A stretch of DNA of 64,000 nt from JBBQXY01 sp038209195 (GCA_038209195.1 JBBQXY010000003.1:22105-86104); one strand, 5' to 3'. Positions 24,713 through 36,095 are shown, counted from the stretch's first letter. The notes: generated from the sequence alone by a model not told the origin. Numbers and translations: made by a program.

Positions 24713-27154
24713 ATGACCACTACCCCGCGCCGTTTAGGAAGGTATGAATTACGGCACCAGGTGGGTCGGGGGAATGTAGGCGAAGTATGGCAGGCCTACG
24801 ATCTGCAAGAGCACCATGATGTTGCCGTTAAAATCATCCATACTGATCTACAATCCGATCCTCAATTTTTGGCTCGCTTCACGCAAGAAGGACAACGTCT
24901 TACGGCATTACATCATGCAAATATTGTGCGTGTACAGAATGTTGCTGTTTCTCGTCCTTCGCAAGCAGATAACAGCATGTCAGCCTATATCGTTTCACAA
25001 TATATCACAGGGCAAACGCTTGCTGACTATTTAGCAAAAACCTCGCATAAAGGAAAGTTTCCCACGCCAGCAGAGATCGTATACCTCTTCACCAGTCTGG
25101 GCGTTGCCATCGATTATGCCCATCAGCAAGAGATTATTCATGGCAACATTAAACCCAGCAATATCTTGCTTGACCGCAACAATACATCACACCTTGGTGA
25201 TGGTGAGCCAATGCTGACCGATTTTGGCTTTGAACAACTCTTTGGCCATATCTCGACTATTCCCTCTCCTACCTATATCTCGCCAGAGCAAGCTAAAGGA
25301 GAACCCGCGAATAATCGTAGTGATATTTATGCATTGGGTGTTTTGCTCTACGAGCTCTGCACAGGCGTTCAGCCCTTCCGCGACTCAAGTTCGGTCGCGG
25401 TCATGATGAACCATATCAATACGCTACCCACGCCACCCATATTGATTAATCCAGCTATACCACCAGCATTGTCAGAAGTGATTCTCCGTGCGCTGGCTAA
25501 GGACACAGCCAACCGTTTTTCCTTGGCCTCGCTGCTAGGAGCAGCTGTTGCTGATGCTTACGCCATTCAATCGACGATTACCCTGCCACATTCAGCCGTT
25601 GAGCAAGCTAAAGCCCATGAAGCGGCACAGCAGCCCTCACAAGGACAGCAATATCACAAGACACTGCTAGGCGTTTCGCAACCACTACCACAACTCCCAT
25701 CACAACCAGCCACACCGCGCCATACCATGCCGATACGACCCATGCCTGCTGCATCGCAGTCACAACCACTTCCCGCGGTCTCCGGCAAATATCCAGTGGT
25801 GCAACCAACAACGCAGCCGCAACCAGCAGCAAAAGCACTGACAACTCATTCAACAGGGGCCATCAAAGTAACGGCAAGCAGCCCAAATAACCCTGCTCTT
25901 TCCGCTCAAACGGGCAAGTTACCGCTTCTACCGGGTATGTCGGGTAATTCAGCACCCATACCAATTTCGCCAATGGTGAACACACCACCAAACGTAGTAA
26001 TTTATCAACAAGCGGCACCGTTCTCGCAGATGCCACCACCGCCACCTTATACCCCCATACAACCGATTCCTGTTCAACGCTCACAGCAAAGACGGCACAT
26101 CCCTCTGTATATATTTATCACTGTGCTGGCACTCTTACTGCTCGTGGTCCTAGCTAGCATCGGCGTGGATCTGCTCTCGCACCGCTCAATTCAGGCGGGA
26201 GCAACGGTCGGGCATGTATTTTTCCAGGATGATGCCTTAAGTCATGACGACCTGCTACACATCGAGCTACAGAATGTGCCTTCGTCCTCTGCGAATCAAC
26301 AGCAGATAGCATGGCTACAAGAAAACAGTGGCGTTACTTTACCACTGGGAACCTTGAATATACAGAATGGTTCTGCTTCATTATCGTATGCGGGAGATGC
26401 TCAGCATACTAACCTCCTTTCCGTTATTCATCGCGTCTTCGTGACCGTAGAAAATAGTGGGAAGCAAGTGTCATCCCCCCACGGGCCTATCCTCTACAGT
26501 GCTCAGTTTGATGCCTCATGGTTCCCTTATCTCAAAAACATCCTGTACTCCACGCCCGATCTGCCCACAAATACAGGGGTCGTTAGCGGAACCATCGATG
26601 CACTAAAATCTATTGATGATAAGGCATCCAGTGTTGTTGATAGTTTGCGTATAACGCATGACTACGCGCTAGCACAACGACAGGCAACGCGCATTATCGA
26701 GATCATTGATGGTACGCAATATGCAGTCAGCAGTGGCGATCAACCCGCCACAGTGCCCAGCATGTTGAGCGTTCCCGTTGGACTCTTCTCTTCTCCCGCA
26801 CACAAAGGCTATCTCGATGTGCTTTCCTCCCAACTCGATAAGATGCAACAGAGTGCCAACAACAATGCACCATTACAGACGCATATACAACATGTGCGCA
26901 ACGCCATTGGCGACCTCAAAGATTGGTTACAAAAACTACGTGCTTACGACGTTCAACTAGTGAAGGCTGCTAGCCTGAATGACCCAGCACTCGTAGGTGT
27001 AGCTCTCCAACTCAAGCAGATAGCAGCCGACTCTTACACAGGGCGCACTGTCCCGCCCAGTACGGGGCCGCAGCCGATAGCGGGGTCTGCTGGTGCCTAT
27101 CAAGCGTATGTTGAATGTCAGTACATGGCAACACTGGATGTAAAACAGATGTAA
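24713..27154 (+). CDS. Membrane pseudokinase, HRD Asp to Asn (kinase 4, mirror copy)
   Basis: 813 aa, identical to 14743-17184. The catalytic loop HGNIKPSN lacks the HRD Asp, while Lys40, Glu59 and DFG are kept. The ATG follows GAGAGGAAG; the longer upstream frame is not supported. Confidence 0.9.
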   Translation: MTTTPRRLGRYELRHQVGRGNVGEVWQAYDLQEHHDVAVKIIHTDLQSDPQFLARFTQEGQRLTALHHANIVRVQNVAVSRPSQADNSMSAYIVSQYITGQTLADYLAKTSHKGKFPTPAEIVYLFTSLGVAIDYAHQQEIIHGNIKPSNILLDRNNTSHLGDGEPMLTDFGFEQLFGHISTIPSPTYISPEQAKGEPANNRSDIYALGVLLYELCTGVQPFRDSSSVAVMMNHINTLPTPPILINPAIPPALSEVILRALAKDTANRFSLASLLGAAVADAYAIQSTITLPHSAVEQAKAHEAAQQPSQGQQYHKTLLGVSQPLPQLPSQPATPRHTMPIRPMPAASQSQPLPAVSGKYPVVQPTTQPQPAAKALTTHSTGAIKVTASSPNNPALSAQTGKLPLLPGMSGNSAPIPISPMVNTPPNVVIYQQAAPFSQMPPPPPYTPIQPIPVQRSQQRRHIPLYIFITVLALLLLVVLASIGVDLLSHRSIQAGATVGHVFFQDDALSHDDLLHIELQNVPSSSANQQQIAWLQENSGVTLPLGTLNIQNGSASLSYAGDAQHTNLLSVIHRVFVTVENSGKQVSSPHGPILYSAQFDASWFPYLKNILYSTPDLPTNTGVVSGTIDALKSIDDKASSVVDSLRITHDYALAQRQATRIIEIIDGTQYAVSSGDQPATVPSMLSVPVGLFSSPAHKGYLDVLSSQLDKMQQSANNNAPLQTHIQHVRNAIGDLKDWLQKLRAYDVQLVKAASLNDPALVGVALQLKQIAADSYTGRTVPPSTGPQPIAGSAGAYQAYVECQYMATLDVKQM

Positions 27155-27160
27155 TAATCG

Positions 27161-27217
27161 AGGTGAGTTGCTGATGCTAACGATTATTGCATGATCGTTA
27201 GCATCAGTAACTCACCT
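27161..27217. terminator. Long hairpin after kinase 4 (mirror copy)
   Basis: 24-bp stem with one mismatch and a 9-nt loop, directly after the kinase 4 stop; mirror of 14680-14736. Confidence 0.65.
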
Positions 27218-27267
27218 ATCCTTGCAAAACTGTGTTGCTATATACACTGATACTGTGACATACTTCA

Positions 27268-27296
27268 TTGACATAGCCGAGATTATCATAAATAAT
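27268..27296 (+). promoter_or_regulatory. Probable promoter of kinase 3-2-1 operon (mirror copy)
   Basis: TTGACA at 27268-27273, 17-bp spacer, AATAAT at 27291-27296. Confidence 0.45.
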
Positions 27297-27392
27297 TAAG
27301 GTAGTATTGCACAGACTATCCTTTCTTTGTCATTTCATGCTGTACAACCACACAGGAATAAAAGCTGTACAGTAGAATGTAGGGCTATATAT

Positions 27393-29654
27393 ATGAGTAC
27401 GAATCAGCAAACCCTCGGGCATTATGAACTACAACAGCATCTTAGCAGTGATATGCTTACCGAGAGTTGGAAAGCATTCGATACACAGCAACAACGCTAT
27501 GTTCTTCTGAAAAAATTACGTGTGCCACCGCAGAGCAGTCCAGAGTCTCTGGGCTCGTTCCTCGGTGCCACGCGTCCCTTGCTCTCATTGCGGCATCCCA
27601 ATATTGCCTCAGTACTTGATATTCAAGCGACACCAGATATACCAAATGCCTATATCGTTACTGACTATATCGATGGGCCATCACTCGTGGACTACCTGCA
27701 CATGAACTCACACCAGGGACGATTTCCACAAGGGGCCGACCTCGTGCGTATGCTCACTCCGATTGCTGCGGCCATCGATCATGCCCATCAACAAAATATC
27801 GTTCACGGTGGCATCATGCCAAGTGCTATTGTCTTGGACAAGCACGTGACGCCAGAAGTATCCAAGCTCACCGATTTTGGCATCCATCAACTGTATAATC
27901 CACGTGCCCTCCCTTTAGCCAACACTCAGTATATGGCACCCGAATTAGCGCAGGGCTACGCGGGTACAAACAGCAGCGACCTGTACTCATTAGGCGTGAT
28001 CCTTTATGAGCTTTGCACAGGCGTAGTGCCTTTTCAGGGTGATACCCCTGCCGAGGTTATGGTTCAGCATATTCACAACACACCCTCATCGCCCATCGTT
28101 TTTAATCCACAACTCCCACCCGCGATGACGGCGGTGATTATACGGAGCCTCTCGAAAGACCCAGCCGCACGCTTTGCCAGTGCAGGCGCACTAATTGTGG
28201 CTATCGCACGGGCCTATCATCTGCCCACACAAAATACGCCCAGTTTTTCTGGTATCGTAGCCAACCCGAATGACTCAATGAATAGTGCTACCTATCTCAG
28301 CCCCGTTTCTCATCCTGGACTGGCGGCAGCGACGCCTCTTGTTGCCGCCCCCTCATTTTCACAGGTGCCGACCACGGCCAACACGCCGCAGCGAGCGACG
28401 GCTACAACGCCTACCCCAACGCCATCTATACCGCCTACCGCACCCAGGCGACGTAATAACCGTGCGTGGTATATCACTGCGGTCATCGTTCTGATTGTGG
28501 TATTACTCAGTGGGGCGGTAGGAGCCTACATGCTGCTATTCAGCGGACGCCCAGCAACCCCTGCGACACAGGCTATTGCGGGTCATGCCTACTTTGTCAG
28601 TAGTGGCTTGCTTGGACTCGTGGGCAATCAAGGCATCGCGGATGGCATGAAAATTGACTTGCAGAACGTTTCCGATCCACAATCCGGCAAAAGCTATTAT
28701 GCTTGGCTGCTCAGTGACAACGACACAAATCTCGATATCTCCCCCATTCTCTTGGGAGCGTTGACAGTCGATCACGGACGCGTAAGCTTTTCGTACACAG
28801 GCAATACACAACATAACAATCTGCTCATCAACTATAGCCGTTTTCTGATCACGGAAGAGGATGCCAACTCAACACCATCAAATCCGTCTCTTGATGCCGC
28901 GACCCATCGTTACGCAGCCGTTTTCTCACAAAAAGGCCACGTCGTCGGTGCTACACCCGTATATAGCTTGCTCGATCATATCCGCCACCTACTCGCACAG
29001 GACCCAAAGCTACAAAAAGCGGGTCTCACTGGTGGTCTGAGCACTGGGCTCTTCAAGAACAGCGAAAAAATTCTGGAGTGGGCCGGTAGCGCACGCGACG
29101 CGCTGCAACATGGAGATACTGCGTTTGCCCGTCGCCAGTTGCTACGTATTCTGGACTACCTGGATGGCTCACAGTTTGTCGGTACAGAACCCTTGCCCGC
29201 TGATTTGAGCGCGCAACCGGTCATCGTTGACCCGGTGATTGCACGTGTGGCCCTGCTCACCATTTCGGCCCAGCAGGACCCGCCAGGCTACTTAAAGCAT
29301 ATCGGTAATCACTTACGTGAAATTGTGACGTTAGCTGACACAACACCGGAACAACGTGCGCTAGCAGTGCAGATCAATAGTGCCATCGACAACGTGGTGG
29401 CTCTATTAACCTCCGTCCACGTCGATACGATCAATTTGCTCAAGCTCGATCCGGCAGCTATGACGCAACCAGCTGCATTAGCGACCATGAACCAAATCAC
29501 CGTGCTGACAAACAATGCCTTCGTTGGTCAGCTTGACCCGAACACCATTACGGTCCGTGAAGGTGTCGTGCAGATTTACTATGCAGTTCAACGTCTGGCA
29601 ACTTTTGATATCACAGCGTGCCAGGGAAGTAACCAAGCCAACCCATGCGCCTAA
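27393..29654 (+). CDS. Membrane Ser/Thr pseudokinase (kinase 3, mirror copy)
   Basis: 753 aa, identical to 12243-14504. The glycine loop, helix-C Glu, catalytic Asp and following Lys are all lost (HGGIMPSA), while the outside domains are intact. AGGG precedes the ATG by 8 nt. Confidence 0.9.
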   Translation: MSTNQQTLGHYELQQHLSSDMLTESWKAFDTQQQRYVLLKKLRVPPQSSPESLGSFLGATRPLLSLRHPNIASVLDIQATPDIPNAYIVTDYIDGPSLVDYLHMNSHQGRFPQGADLVRMLTPIAAAIDHAHQQNIVHGGIMPSAIVLDKHVTPEVSKLTDFGIHQLYNPRALPLANTQYMAPELAQGYAGTNSSDLYSLGVILYELCTGVVPFQGDTPAEVMVQHIHNTPSSPIVFNPQLPPAMTAVIIRSLSKDPAARFASAGALIVAIARAYHLPTQNTPSFSGIVANPNDSMNSATYLSPVSHPGLAAATPLVAAPSFSQVPTTANTPQRATATTPTPTPSIPPTAPRRRNNRAWYITAVIVLIVVLLSGAVGAYMLLFSGRPATPATQAIAGHAYFVSSGLLGLVGNQGIADGMKIDLQNVSDPQSGKSYYAWLLSDNDTNLDISPILLGALTVDHGRVSFSYTGNTQHNNLLINYSRFLITEEDANSTPSNPSLDAATHRYAAVFSQKGHVVGATPVYSLLDHIRHLLAQDPKLQKAGLTGGLSTGLFKNSEKILEWAGSARDALQHGDTAFARRQLLRILDYLDGSQFVGTEPLPADLSAQPVIVDPVIARVALLTISAQQDPPGYLKHIGNHLREIVTLADTTPEQRALAVQINSAIDNVVALLTSVHVDTINLLKLDPAAMTQPAALATMNQITVLTNNAFVGQLDPNTITVREGVVQIYYAVQRLATFDITACQGSNQANPCA

Positions 29655-29684
29655 AAACATAGTAGATAGAGAGGAAGGACCTGT

Positions 29685-32045
29685 ATGAGCACCAGTTCAC
29701 AACGACTCGGAAAATATGAATTACTGGAACGCCTGGGCTTTGGGGGTATGGCTGAAGTATGGAAAGCCCTGGATACACAACTACAACGCAACGTCGCGAT
29801 CAAATTGCTCCATGCCAACTTACGCGATGACCCCAGTTTCGCGACACGTTTTCAACGCGAAGCGCAATTTATCGCCCGCCTCCATCACCCTAATATCGTC
29901 AAGGTACACGACTTTCAGATCGCACAAACGACCAATTCTGCTGATAGTGCCAGACCCCTCGCTTACATGGTCATGGATTATGTTGAAGGGCAGACGCTGG
30001 CCGCCTATCTTCATGCAAACTCGCGCCAGGGATATATCCCTGAGCCACGGGTCGTCTTGCAACTTTTCACCTCGATTGGCAGTGCTATTGATTACGCCCA
30101 TCAGAATAGTATGATTCACCGTGATATTAAGCCGGCCAACATTCTGCTGGATGCACACAATACCACCTTTAATCCCATGGGCGAACCCATTCTCACCGAT
30201 TTCGGCGTGGCAAAACTGATGAGCAATACCGCGAGTGGTCTGAGTGGCACACAAGTTGGCACACCCCTTTACATCTCACCTGAACAAGCCATGGGGGAGC
30301 CGGGTAATGAACGGAGCGACCTCTACTCACTCGGCATTATTCTCTACGAAATCATGACTGGCGTCACACCTTTTCGTGGCGACTCGCCACAGGAAGTCAT
30401 GATGCAGCAAATTAATGCCGCACCACTCTCGCCAACGCTGATTAATCCGGCCATTCCACCCGCACTCTCACTCGTCATCTTGCGTAGCATCGCTAAAGAA
30501 CCAGAGGAGCGCTTCGCCAGTGCATCGTCAATGGTTGCCGCCATCGCAGAATCGCTTCACTTACCTGTACCCGATGGCCTCGATACTCCTGCCTTTCCCT
30601 TGCAAGAAGCACGCCTTACGCCAACCGTGACACCGTTACTACCTGTCACAGCATTTTCAGGGCAGATGACACCACCACCATCCACCGTGCTGCAATCCGC
30701 TCCAGTTGGCATCAGTAAAGGCCGTATCACCAATGCTACAGAGGTGCCTACGCCATCGTTACCGGTACGCTCAGGCAACACGCCAATTCCGCCTGTTGCA
30801 CCACGTCGCGGTGGACGTATGCGCTGGCTCGTGATCGCGCTCATTCTCCTCGTTGTCCTGGCAGGTTCCGGCATTGCTGGCTTTCTCTACCTCACGCGCC
30901 CAATCCCGCCAGTCGTTACCAGTCCCATCGTTGGACACGCCTTTTTCGTGAGTAGTGGTGATATCACGGTGGGCAGTGCTCAAGGCATTGCCGACACGCT
31001 GAAGATTGACCTGCAAATTCCTCCACCCGCCCAGGGAAAAAGCTACTATCTGTGGCTATTGGGCGACAAAGAGCCGATTGTGGTAAAGGACCAGACCGGT
31101 CCGGCTCCCGTGAAGGTTCCGCTTTTGCTCACAAATAACCTACCAGTGGTCAATCATAGTGTCCATTACATCTATGATGGCAAAGCCACCAATCATAACA
31201 ATCTCATCTCTTATGGCAGTCGTTTGCTGATTACTGAGGAAGACGCGAACCTTCAGCCAGCCACCTATGCAAGCAACCATGCGGCATGGCGCTACTATGC
31301 GGAAATTCCCCAGACACCTATTCCGGGGGCTAGTGGAAAATTCAGTGCGCTCATCCACATCCGTCACTTGTTCTACAACGAGTCAAGCATCAACGTGCTT
31401 GGCCTTCCAGGTGGGCTTGATTTCTGGTTCTTTAGAAACACCGAGAGTGTGCTACAATGGTCGATAGGTGCGCGTGACGACTGGCACGGTGCAACGACTA
31501 GCGACACCGAGTACACGCTTATTCACGAACTACTCATTCGCATGCTTGATTACCTGGATGGCTCAGCGAATGTTCAGGTGGATGTGCCGCCTGGAACACC
31601 CATACTGGCCGACCCTGTCACGTCGCGTGTGGCCTTGCTGACGCTTAATCCCAAGCAACAAGTTCCTGCCCATTTTGACGTAGACCCACCAGGCTATGTT
31701 GATCACGTGCAGCTGCATATCAATCAGATATCCTTAGCAACGGACATTTCGCCAGAGATGCGTAAACTGACGGCAAGTATCGTTGATGCCACAAAAAATA
31801 CAAAGGTCTGGCTACTCAACGCACATCAGGATATTGCACAACTTTTTGCAATGTCGCCGCAACAAATGAGAAGCGCACAGGCGGGCACCCTGCTCGATGA
31901 CGCAGTGCAGCAAATGACCTATGCCTTTATTGGGCAACCTGATCCGGTGACCAATCAGATACACTCAGGCGTCTTACAGATGCACTATGCTATTCAGCAA
32001 CTCGCGGCATTTATTGTTACCAGTAAGGTGCCAGCTACCATTTGA
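29685..32045 (+). CDS. Membrane Ser/Thr kinase, intact (kinase 2, mirror copy)
   Basis: 786 aa, identical to 9852-12212. Complete catalytic set (Lys40, Asp147, Asp172), one membrane segment, RskA-like and helical outside domains. 30 bp after kinase 3. Confidence 0.92.
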   Translation: MSTSSQRLGKYELLERLGFGGMAEVWKALDTQLQRNVAIKLLHANLRDDPSFATRFQREAQFIARLHHPNIVKVHDFQIAQTTNSADSARPLAYMVMDYVEGQTLAAYLHANSRQGYIPEPRVVLQLFTSIGSAIDYAHQNSMIHRDIKPANILLDAHNTTFNPMGEPILTDFGVAKLMSNTASGLSGTQVGTPLYISPEQAMGEPGNERSDLYSLGIILYEIMTGVTPFRGDSPQEVMMQQINAAPLSPTLINPAIPPALSLVILRSIAKEPEERFASASSMVAAIAESLHLPVPDGLDTPAFPLQEARLTPTVTPLLPVTAFSGQMTPPPSTVLQSAPVGISKGRITNATEVPTPSLPVRSGNTPIPPVAPRRGGRMRWLVIALILLVVLAGSGIAGFLYLTRPIPPVVTSPIVGHAFFVSSGDITVGSAQGIADTLKIDLQIPPPAQGKSYYLWLLGDKEPIVVKDQTGPAPVKVPLLLTNNLPVVNHSVHYIYDGKATNHNNLISYGSRLLITEEDANLQPATYASNHAAWRYYAEIPQTPIPGASGKFSALIHIRHLFYNESSINVLGLPGGLDFWFFRNTESVLQWSIGARDDWHGATTSDTEYTLIHELLIRMLDYLDGSANVQVDVPPGTPILADPVTSRVALLTLNPKQQVPAHFDVDPPGYVDHVQLHINQISLATDISPEMRKLTASIVDATKNTKVWLLNAHQDIAQLFAMSPQQMRSAQAGTLLDDAVQQMTYAFIGQPDPVTNQIHSGVLQMHYAIQQLAAFIVTSKVPATI

Positions 32046-32066
32046 GGAGAGGAATAGACCTAACGC

Positions 32067-33713
32067 ATGAGCATTAGCCCGCAACGACTAGGCAGGTATG
32101 AATTAGAAGAGCAACTTGGGCATGGCGGTATGGGTGATGTCTGGAAGGCTCTTGATACCCAGTTACAACGACATGTAGCTGTGAAGCTCTTACATGCAAA
32201 CCTGCAAAGTGATCCTACCTTTGTCACGCGCTTCGAGCAAGAAGCGCGTGTCATTGCCTCGCTGCGCCACCCCAACATTATTGAGATCCATGACTTTGCC
32301 TCGGAGCAACAGAGCAACAACGATACTGTGGCCTATATGGTAATGGAATATGTCCCTGGCCAGACACTCGCCGATTATATTCGCAACACCTCGCGCAAAC
32401 AACAGTTTCCGTCTGCAAACGATCTGGTGTATCTCTTTACCTCGGTGAGCCTAGCTATTGATTACGCCCATAGCAAGGGGACAATTCACCGCGATATCAA
32501 GCCTGCCAACATCTTGCTCGACCAGCGTCCACCCATCGTGCGAGCAATGGGCAAACCCATTGTGGCCGATTTTGGTCTGGCAAAACTCCAAAGCTCACCA
32601 ACGCATACCGTCGTTGGCTCTATTCTCGGCACACCCAACTATATTGCACCCGAACAGGCACTGGGCAAGAGCGGTGACTATCGTTGTGACCTCTATTCGC
32701 TCGGCATCATTCTCTATGAGATTACGACCGGCGTCACACCATTCCGTGGCGAGTCGGTGATGGCCATTCTGCGTCAACACATACAAGAGCCGCCAACGCC
32801 ACCAGCCCTGCTGAATCCAATGATTAGCCCTGCTCTTTCCGCAGTCATACTTAAAAGTATCGCCAAAAAGCCAGAAGAGCGTTATGCCAGTGCCTCGGAA
32901 ATGACCATTGCCCTAGCACAAGCCTTAAACGTGGTAGCACCTACAACGCTGCTGCAACCACTACGCCCATCGACACAGCCAATTCAGGCTGGGGGAACAG
33001 GAAATGAAGTGCTGCCAGCAACTGCCTCTAACACCTCGCAGCCATCGTGGGCTGGCATAAGTTATCCAGGCCAGCCAAACGCGCTGACGCCATCACCTGC
33101 CGTTCAGCACACACCGCAACTACCGTCATTGCCCATTGAAGATGCGGCAACACATTACATAGCAAACTCCTCTGGACAGAAGCCACGCCACCGCGTCTGG
33201 CTCATCGCGTTCTCGCTGCTGGCACTGCTGCTTATCCTGGGCACCGGAGTTGGCTTGTACACGCTCACGCGACCACATAGCACACCCGCAACACCGACTG
33301 TTACAGCCACTGCCGCGGGACAAGTTCAATTTAGCAGTAGTACGGGCATCTCTTCCAACGGCTACGATGTCCTGCATATCAACCTGCATAACGTTCCGAC
33401 TCCACCAGCAGGAAAAGTCTATTATGCATGGATCAATGGAGTTGGCTTGGAGGTAATAAATATTCCACGCTGGCAACTCACACCCAAAAATGGTGTTATC
33501 CAGGAAGATCATCTGACCTATGCAGGGTATAGCAATCTCTTACGCCCTAATAGTTTCTTTGAGATTACGCTCGAAGATGCAGCTATGGGGGTACCCACCA
33601 TTCCGGCTCCAGATCCCAGTTTGCGTGCCTACTATGCCAAGCTTTCTAGCACCGCGACCACCTTTAATGTGATACATTGTGCGGGCAATGCGAACAGCTG
33701 CGCACTGGGTTAG
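32067..33713 (+). CDS. Membrane Ser/Thr kinase, intact (kinase 1, mirror copy)
   Basis: 548 aa, identical to 8184-9830. Lys40, Asp143 and Asp168 present; short outside part made only of the RskA-like domain. 21 bp after kinase 2; convergent with the XPB gene. Confidence 0.92.
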   Translation: MSISPQRLGRYELEEQLGHGGMGDVWKALDTQLQRHVAVKLLHANLQSDPTFVTRFEQEARVIASLRHPNIIEIHDFASEQQSNNDTVAYMVMEYVPGQTLADYIRNTSRKQQFPSANDLVYLFTSVSLAIDYAHSKGTIHRDIKPANILLDQRPPIVRAMGKPIVADFGLAKLQSSPTHTVVGSILGTPNYIAPEQALGKSGDYRCDLYSLGIILYEITTGVTPFRGESVMAILRQHIQEPPTPPALLNPMISPALSAVILKSIAKKPEERYASASEMTIALAQALNVVAPTTLLQPLRPSTQPIQAGGTGNEVLPATASNTSQPSWAGISYPGQPNALTPSPAVQHTPQLPSLPIEDAATHYIANSSGQKPRHRVWLIAFSLLALLLILGTGVGLYTLTRPHSTPATPTVTATAAGQVQFSSSTGISSNGYDVLHINLHNVPTPPAGKVYYAWINGVGLEVINIPRWQLTPKNGVIQEDHLTYAGYSNLLRPNSFFEITLEDAAMGVPTIPAPDPSLRAYYAKLSSTATTFNVIHCAGNANSCALG

Positions 33714-33733
33714 CCTCAGGGAATGGGCTAGGG

Positions 33734-35146
33734 TTAACGTCTACGTTTCGCGATGTCTTCTTCCGTTGTGCCCGCTGTGACTAACTCATAGAGCAGGGCT
33801 TCACCAGCTTTCGGGCGCAGCACACGGCCCAGGCGCTGAATGTACTCGCGCTTGGTGCTATTGCCACTCACGATAATCGCCACGCGACAATCTGGTACGT
33901 CCACCCCCTCATTCAAGACCCGGCCCGAAACCAGCTTTGTGTATTGGCCAGCGCGAAAGCGTTCAAGGATAGCGCGCCGCTCCTCCGTTGGTGTCTTATA
34001 GGTAATGCTCGGTAGACAGAGGCGACGACTAATTTCATCCACCACCTGATTGTATTCCGAAAAGAGAATCACCTGATCGTTGGCATGCTTAGTAAGCAAA
34101 CGCTCGATTTCGGCATACTTTGCGGGCGCATTCATGGCGATATCACGCGTCTCACGCCACGCCAACATAGCGGCTCGTGCCTCTGGGTCGCGGGCACTCA
34201 TGTAAATCACTTTCTGCTGAAAATCTTCTGGTGAACGGATAATAATATGCCGCCTGCGCAAGAAGGAGCGATAGATATTCCGCTGCTCGGCGTACCGTGC
34301 CTCGTCCTCCGGGGAAAGGGCAATATCAATGCGCTCCTCGCGATATTGTGCCAGGAAACGCCCCTCGGTCAACTCGGCGGGCGAACGACGATACACCTCC
34401 GGCCCAATCAGTTCTTCCAGTTCGGCATGCGCCATATCGCTGCGTTCAGGGGTCGCGCTCAAGCCCAGACGTAGCGGCGTAAAGGCGCATTCCGCAATCA
34501 TACGATAGGTGGGAGCTGGCAGGTGATGACATTCATCAAAGATCAGTAGGCCAAAGCGGTGTAATTCGCGTGGATAGAGCACAGCAGAGTCATAGGTAAT
34601 AATCGTGATCGGTTTGAGGTCTTTTTCGCCACCGCCAAAGACGCCGATATCCTCGGCTGGTAGGGAAAGGGTAGAGCTCAACGCAACCCGCCATTGTTGC
34701 AATAGGTCAATCGTCGGCACCACGGCTAACGTCCATAAGCCCGTCTCAGAGATCGCCATAGCCGCCACAAACGTCTTGCCCGCGCCCGTTGGCAACACTA
34801 CCACACCCGCACTACCATCCGCGAGCCAATTGGCAATCGCCTCTTCTTGATACGGGCGCGCCTCCAATGCCAACGTAGTAGCAAACGGCAATGCGGGCCG
34901 CTCCTCAAACGTCACTTGAAACGGCGTCTGCTGCCTTCGCAACGCCTGCTTCACCTGCGCGAAATAGAACGGCGGCACGCGCAAAAAGCTATGACGCATA
35001 TCCTGCTTCATCCGTCCACGTACCGCAACAGGCAAGTACGCACCGAACAGTCGCTCTTGCATCAGCGGCAATGCCTGGGACAACAGATCAGTTGGCGGCG
35101 TGATGATGAGGTCACGCCCCCGTAACTCGAGTGTGGTGATGGCCAT
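33734..35146 (-). CDS. XPB-type DNA helicase (mirror copy)
   Basis: 470 aa, identical to 6751-8163: Walker A PTGAGKT, DECH box, SAT motif and QRLGRVLRPK. Confidence 0.9.
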   Translation of the reverse strand: MAITTLELRGRDLIITPPTDLLSQALPLMQERLFGAYLPVAVRGRMKQDMRHSFLRVPPFYFAQVKQALRRQQTPFQVTFEERPALPFATTLALEARPYQEEAIANWLADGSAGVVVLPTGAGKTFVAAMAISETGLWTLAVVPTIDLLQQWRVALSSTLSLPAEDIGVFGGGEKDLKPITIITYDSAVLYPRELHRFGLLIFDECHHLPAPTYRMIAECAFTPLRLGLSATPERSDMAHAELEELIGPEVYRRSPAELTEGRFLAQYREERIDIALSPEDEARYAEQRNIYRSFLRRRHIIIRSPEDFQQKVIYMSARDPEARAAMLAWRETRDIAMNAPAKYAEIERLLTKHANDQVILFSEYNQVVDEISRRLCLPSITYKTPTEERRAILERFRAGQYTKLVSGRVLNEGVDVPDCRVAIIVSGNSTKREYIQRLGRVLRPKAGEALLYELVTAGTTEEDIAKRRR

Positions 35147-35185
35147 ACAGAGCGTTTTCCTTTCCTCATACTACCTTAGACGAAA

Positions 35186-35215
35186 ACTATAATAGAGAAT
35201 AGAGAGGCTTGTCAA
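35186..35215 (-). promoter_or_regulatory. Promoter of the XPB gene (mirror copy)
   Basis: TTGACA and TATAGT, 18 bp apart, on the minus strand in the IclR-XPB divergent region. Confidence 0.65.
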
Positions 35216-35315
35216 GAGAAGCCTTCCGCCCTAATACTGACATGCTGTCCCACAATGTGGTAAAATGGCAAGGAGAGCAACCACTATTTCCAAACAGATA
35301 AGGGAGAAAAAACCC

Positions 35316-36095
35316 ATGGTGCAGTCAGAGGAAGCAAAGGAAGAGCAGCGTGATAGCGGAGGAGTTCAGGTTATTGCACGAGCAGCGAAAATTTTACGAG
35401 CACTCGTCGGCCACCCTGAAGGCCAGAGCTTGTCACAAATCGCCAGAGAGGTAGGGCTAGCCAGATCAACTGTTCATCGCATCGTGCTTGCACTTGAATC
35501 AGAGCACTTCGTGACTACCGCTACCCCCAATGGACGTATCCGCCTCGGTCTCGGTCTCGCACCTCTGGCGGCTTCGGTGAACACTGAACTGCGTGATGAA
35601 CTTCATCCTTATTTGGAGCACCTCTCCGCTGAAGCTGACGAGACGGTTGATCTTTCAGTGTTGAAGGAAGATGGAGTCTTCTTCATCGATCAAATCGCCG
35701 TTCCACACCGCCTACAAGCAGTCTCGGCGGTCGGGGCCACATTTCCACTCTATTGCACTGCGCCCGGTAAAGCCCTTCTGGCCGAGTTGCCACCAGATGC
35801 CGTCGAACGCCTCCTTGCCAAGCCTCGTGAGGAATATACACCTTATACCATGACTGCCCGTGAGCAACTCTTGGAAGAGCTGAAACGCATTCGCCTTGAG
35901 GGAGTTGCCTATGATAGAGAAGAGTACACCATGGGAGTTTGCGCTGTTGGCACAGCCATACGAGACGTATTTGGTAATCTCGTTGCCATCTCAATGCCAC
36001 TTCCCTCCATCCGTTTCTACCACAATGAACAAAAACTCGTCTCAATGCTTCTACAGGCTCGCGACCGCATACGGCAAGAATTCAGGACACGCTGA
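35316..36095 (+). CDS. IclR-family regulator (mirror copy)
   Basis: 259 aa, identical to 5802-6581. ATG preceded by GGGAG. Winged helix then IclR effector domain. Leads into the catabolic operon after 117 bp holding a promoter and paired repeats. Confidence 0.9.
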   Translation: MVQSEEAKEEQRDSGGVQVIARAAKILRALVGHPEGQSLSQIAREVGLARSTVHRIVLALESEHFVTTATPNGRIRLGLGLAPLAASVNTELRDELHPYLEHLSAEADETVDLSVLKEDGVFFIDQIAVPHRLQAVSAVGATFPLYCTAPGKALLAELPPDAVERLLAKPREEYTPYTMTAREQLLEELKRIRLEGVAYDREEYTMGVCAVGTAIRDVFGNLVAISMPLPSIRFYHNEQKLVSMLLQARDRIRQEFRTR